Shown: positions 5,698 to 5,718 of the stretch, one piece after another
How positions within the stretch are numbered: position 1 is the stretch's first letter
How the letters are laid out: each line of letters starts with the position of its first letter
NCBI GenBank assembly: GCA_013362555.1
Contig: JABFVX010000209.1
Span: forward strand, 1 to 5,718
Origin: Mycobacteriaceae bacterium
GTDB lineage: Bacteria > Actinomycetota > Actinomycetes > Mycobacteriales > Mycobacteriaceae
DNA: 5,718 nucleotides
Reading direction: 5' to 3'
The notes under the pieces: generated by a model
The model's database searches: none
What the model was told of the DNA's origin: nothing
Seen by the model: only the letters and a program-made list of their open reading frames with translations
Program-made: the position numbers and the translations under genes

Positions 5698-5718
5698 GCC
5701 CGCCGGGAGGAGGCGGGC
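5698..5718. terminator. GC-rich hairpin at the window edge
   Basis: GCCCGCC (5698-5704) and GGCGGGC (5712-5718) form a 7-bp stem with a 7-nt loop, upstream of the flavoprotein operon. It may terminate a minus-strand gene lying beyond the right edge. It has no T-tract, and in such GC-rich DNA a 7-bp stem can arise by chance. The rest of 5653-5697 holds only a 5-bp inverted repeat (TCCGG/CCGGA, 5665-5679) and no recognisable gene. Confidence 0.3.

Overview
The window comes from a high-GC actinomycete (about 70% GC by eye, GTG starts, strong GC3 bias). The gene content fits a mycolic-acid-containing genus (Mycobacterium, Rhodococcus, Nocardia, Gordonia) or a Pseudonocardiaceae relative such as Amycolatopsis. 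Supporting signs are a lipoprotein gamma-glutamyltransferase of the mycobacterial GgtB type, a flavoprotein resembling mycobacterial Rv1533, a TAP-like secreted peptidase and a match to the KstR operator. The genus cannot be fixed from the sequence alone.

Layout, left to right. (1) Positions 78-2021, plus strand: ggt, a surface-anchored gamma-glutamyltranspeptidase precursor. (2) Positions 2022-2110: convergent intergenic gap holding a 24-bp perfect inverted repeat, a candidate bidirectional terminator. (3) Positions 2111-3586, minus strand: secreted alpha/beta-hydrolase of the tripeptidyl aminopeptidase (S33/TAP-like) family. (4) Positions 3587-3743: intergenic gap dominated by an 84-bp perfect palindrome without spacer, built from 19-bp units. 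(5) Positions 3744-4493 and 4505-5626, minus strand: a two-gene operon. The upstream gene is a nitronate-monooxygenase-like FMN oxidoreductase. The downstream gene is a short-chain dehydrogenase very like Comamonas 3-alpha-hydroxysteroid dehydrogenase/carbonyl reductase. (6) Positions 5627-5718: upstream region with an apparently leaderless promoter overlapped by a perfect match to the KstR operator consensus, then a GC-rich hairpin at the window edge.

How the genes may work together. The flavoprotein/SDR pair is the only convincing transcriptional unit. Its operator match and the steroid-dehydrogenase likeness of the SDR point independently to oxidation and reduction of steroids or other cyclic ketones. 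The ggt and TAP-like genes are both exported peptide-processing enzymes. They are convergent and separated by a hairpin, so they probably form separate units and share at most a general role in extracellular peptide scavenging. No mobile element, CRISPR array, RNA gene or defence system was seen. The most unusual structural signals are the two perfect palindromes bracketing the peptidase gene.
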